Assembly (NCBI GenBank): GCA_002491945.1 | Contig: DKWX01000050.1 | Span: forward strand, 91,064 to 114,691 | Direction: 5' to 3' | DNA: 23,628 bases | Source of the DNA: Porphyromonadaceae bacterium UBA7141 | Lineage (GTDB): Bacteria; Bacteroidota; Bacteroidia; Bacteroidales; Muribaculaceae | Made by a program: the position numbers and the translations under genes | Notes under the pieces: model-generated | The model's input: only the letters and a program-made list of their open reading frames with translations | What the model was told of the DNA's origin: nothing | The model's database searches: none | In this document: positions 22,327-23,628 of the stretch, piece by piece | How positions within the stretch are numbered: the first letter of the stretch is position 1 | Layout of the letters: the number at the start of each line of letters is the position of its first letter

Positions 22327-23229
22327 TCAGAGGTTGCTGAGGTGCGTGCGGTCAAGCTCGTCGACAACTTTCATCAGGTAGCGGCCATACTGGTTTTTGA
22401 GCATCGGCCTTGCTATCTCCACTATCCGCTCGCGTGAGATCCATCCTTTACGGAATGCAATCCCTTCGAGACATGCTATTTTGAGGCCCTGGCGTTTCTC
22501 AAGCACTTCAACATAGATAGAGGCCTCTGCCAGACTGTCGTGAGTGCCGGTGTCGAGCCAGGCGAAGCCACGTGGCAGGACGCTGACTTTGAGTTGCCCT
22601 TTGTCGAGATAGGCCTGGTTGACGGTGGTGATTTCAAGTTCTCCACGTGCCGAAGGCTTGATGCCGGCTGCAACATCGACCACACTGTTGGGGTAGAAGT
22701 ATAGACCTACGACTGCATAGTTAGACTTCGGGCAGGCGGGTTTTTCCTCAATTGAGAGGCAACGTCCGTCGGGGTCGAATTCGGCTACGCCATAGCGTTC
22801 AGGGTCATCGACCCAGTAGCCGAACACAGTGGCGCGGTCATTTCGTTCGGCGTCAATGACGGCCTGTTCGAGCATCGGGTTGAATCCTGCACCATGGAAG
22901 ATGTTGTCGCCCAGTACGAGGCAGGCGGCATCATCACCGATGAAATCGCGCCCGATAATGAAAGCCTGTGCGAGTCCGTCGGGAGATGGCTGTTCGGCAT
23001 ATTCAAAGCGCACACCATAGTCGGAGCCATCGCCAAGCAGCCGCTGGAATCCCGGAAGGTCGTGGGGCGTGGAGATGATGAGTATTTCCCGGATTCCGGC
23101 CGACATTAGAGTGGAAATCGGGTAATAAATCATCGGTTTGTCGTAGATTGGAAGCATTTGCTTCGATACGCCTTTCGTGATAGGGTAGAGGCGTGTGCCG
23201 GAGCCTCCGGCAAGTACGATTCCCTTCAT
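22327..23229 (-). CDS. rfbA: Glucose-1-phosphate thymidylyltransferase
   Basis: This 300-residue nucleotidyltransferase makes dTDP-glucose from glucose-1-phosphate and dTTP, the first committed step of dTDP-L-rhamnose synthesis. The N-terminus MKGIVLAGGSGTRLYPITKG carries the nucleotide-binding GGSGTRL (8-14), with the conserved Lys in SKQMLPIYDKPM. LGDNIFHG near 107-114 holds a metal-binding Asp, and EEKPACPKSNYAVVGLYFY and GFAWLDTGTHDSL complete the family pattern. First gene of the operon, preceded by a consensus promoter and a leader of about 150 bases. Confidence 0.97.
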   Translation of the reverse strand: MKGIVLAGGSGTRLYPITKGVSKQMLPIYDKPMIYYPISTLMSAGIREILIISTPHDLPGFQRLLGDGSDYGVRFEYAEQPSPDGLAQAFIIGRDFIGDDAACLVLGDNIFHGAGFNPMLEQAVIDAERNDRATVFGYWVDDPERYGVAEFDPDGRCLSIEEKPACPKSNYAVVGLYFYPNSVVDVAAGIKPSARGELEITTVNQAYLDKGQLKVSVLPRGFAWLDTGTHDSLAEASIYVEVLEKRQGLKIACLEGIAFRKGWISRERIVEIARPMLKNQYGRYLMKVVDELDRTHLSNL

Positions 23230-23384
23230 TCAGATAACTGGATAATTTAGGTTATATTGATAGTCGGCCGAGGCGTTATGGATCGGACCGGAGAGGATGC
23301 ATACACACCGTCCGCCGCAAGAAAAAGATTACAGGTGTCAGACGGGGCTCTCGACCCAAAGATGGGCATGGCGACAAATCAGTA

Positions 23385-23416
23385 CAAAAATAGCGAAAAT
23401 CCCTTAACCTCACAAA
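23385..23416 (-). promoter_or_regulatory. Bacteroidetes-type promoter of the rhamnose operon
   Basis: On the minus strand TTTG (23413-23416), a spacer of exactly 20 bases and TATTTTTG (23385-23392) match the consensus fully. Transcription should start near 23378, giving a leader of about 150 bases before rfbA. It is divergent from the tRNA promoter. Confidence 0.75.
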
Positions 23417-23553
23417 TTATAATACTCAAAAAGATGGAAGCGGTCAAATTGCCGACTCAGATCAGTTGGGTTATCCTGTTGGAATCTTTCAACCTGCCGG
23501 AATGTTTTCGGCAAATAATTTAGGTGGTGGAAATGAAAAAAGATTTAAAAAAC

Positions 23554-23585
23554 TTTGGAGAATCCGGAAAAAAGCATTAACTTTG
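23554..23585 (+). promoter_or_regulatory. Bacteroidetes-type promoter of the tRNA gene
   Basis: TTTG at 23554-23557, a 20-base spacer and TAACTTTG at 23578-23585 match the consensus fully. The expected start point (near 23592) is about 16 bases before the tRNA 5' end. Confidence 0.75.
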
Positions 23586-23607
23586 TACTCGCTATCGAAA
23601 ACCACAA

Positions 23608-23628
23608 GGAAAGATGCCGGAGTGGTCG
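23608..23628 (+). tRNA. tRNA-Ser, 5' part cut by window end
   Basis: The window ends inside a sequence starting GGAAAGATGCCGGAGTGG: a 7-base acceptor strand GGAAAGA, then T8 and G9, a D-stem CCGG and the D-loop AGTGGTCG. The beginning GATGCCGGAGTGGTCG is typical of bacterial tRNA-Ser, a class II tRNA. The anticodon lies outside the window, so the isoacceptor is unknown. The strong promoter just upstream supports a real gene. Confidence 0.75.

Larger units (their letters stand above)
23230..23607. other. 378-base divergent regulatory gap
   Basis: No gene is visible between rfbA and the tRNA gene. The gap contains the rfb promoter on the minus strand (23385-23416) and the tRNA promoter on the plus strand (23554-23585). 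The stretch between the two promoters (23417-23553) is AT-rich with no further motif I recognise; 23257-23380 would be the rfb leader. Confidence 0.7.

Noticed and set aside
1..23628. CRISPR array
   Set aside because: No set of regularly spaced repeats with unique spacers was seen; the repeats present are two-copy or short tandem units.

Overview
The window looks like a chromosomal segment of a Bacteroidales bacterium, most likely Muribaculaceae-like (the family is an inference). The evidence is moderately high GC, several exact copies of the Bacteroidetes promoter (TTTG, 20 bases, TAnnTTTG), a DUF4250 protein, a Bacteroidetes-style tyrosine recombinase, and a C-terminal tail resembling a type IX secretion sorting domain. 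It holds 20 protein genes and the 5' end of one tRNA gene. No insertion sequence, CRISPR array or prophage structural gene was seen.

Layout. 1-2220: a secreted polysaccharide-deacetylase-like protein (minus), ending in a 14-base tandem repeat. 2221-2809: a repeat-rich gap with two inverted G-quadruplex-type tracts and a 22-base direct repeat. 2810-8577: a three-gene tripartite RND efflux operon (minus; adaptor, pump, outer-membrane channel) whose adaptor carries a His-rich stretch, suggesting a metal substrate. 8632-11605: a DUF805 membrane protein, a secreted M48 metallopeptidase, a small membrane protein (minus) and a second, membrane-anchored zinc metallopeptidase. 12053-13688: a tightly coupled pair, a 6-pyruvoyl-tetrahydropterin-synthase-like protein with an added zinc ribbon and no cysteine at the usual catalytic position, then a complete tyrosine recombinase one base after its stop. 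13689-14684: mostly non-coding, with a strong minus-strand terminator, DUF4250, and a promoter followed by a long structured leader. 14685-16979: an operon of an Ntn-hydrolase (C45-like), a membrane protein and a hotdog thioesterase. 17065-19254: dprA and a nucleoside phosphorylase (minus). 19421-23229: the complete dTDP-L-rhamnose operon in the order rfbA, rfbC, rfbD, rfbB (minus) with a clear promoter. The window ends with a divergent promoter and the first 21 bases of a tRNA-Ser gene.

How the genes work together. The rhamnose operon makes dTDP-L-rhamnose from glucose-1-phosphate for surface polysaccharide. The efflux operon forms one envelope-spanning machine. The two metallopeptidases and DUF805 may belong to envelope maintenance (inference). 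The least explained parts are the pterin-synthase-like/recombinase pair, the structured leader before the Ntn hydrolase, and the G-rich inverted repeat downstream of the efflux operon.
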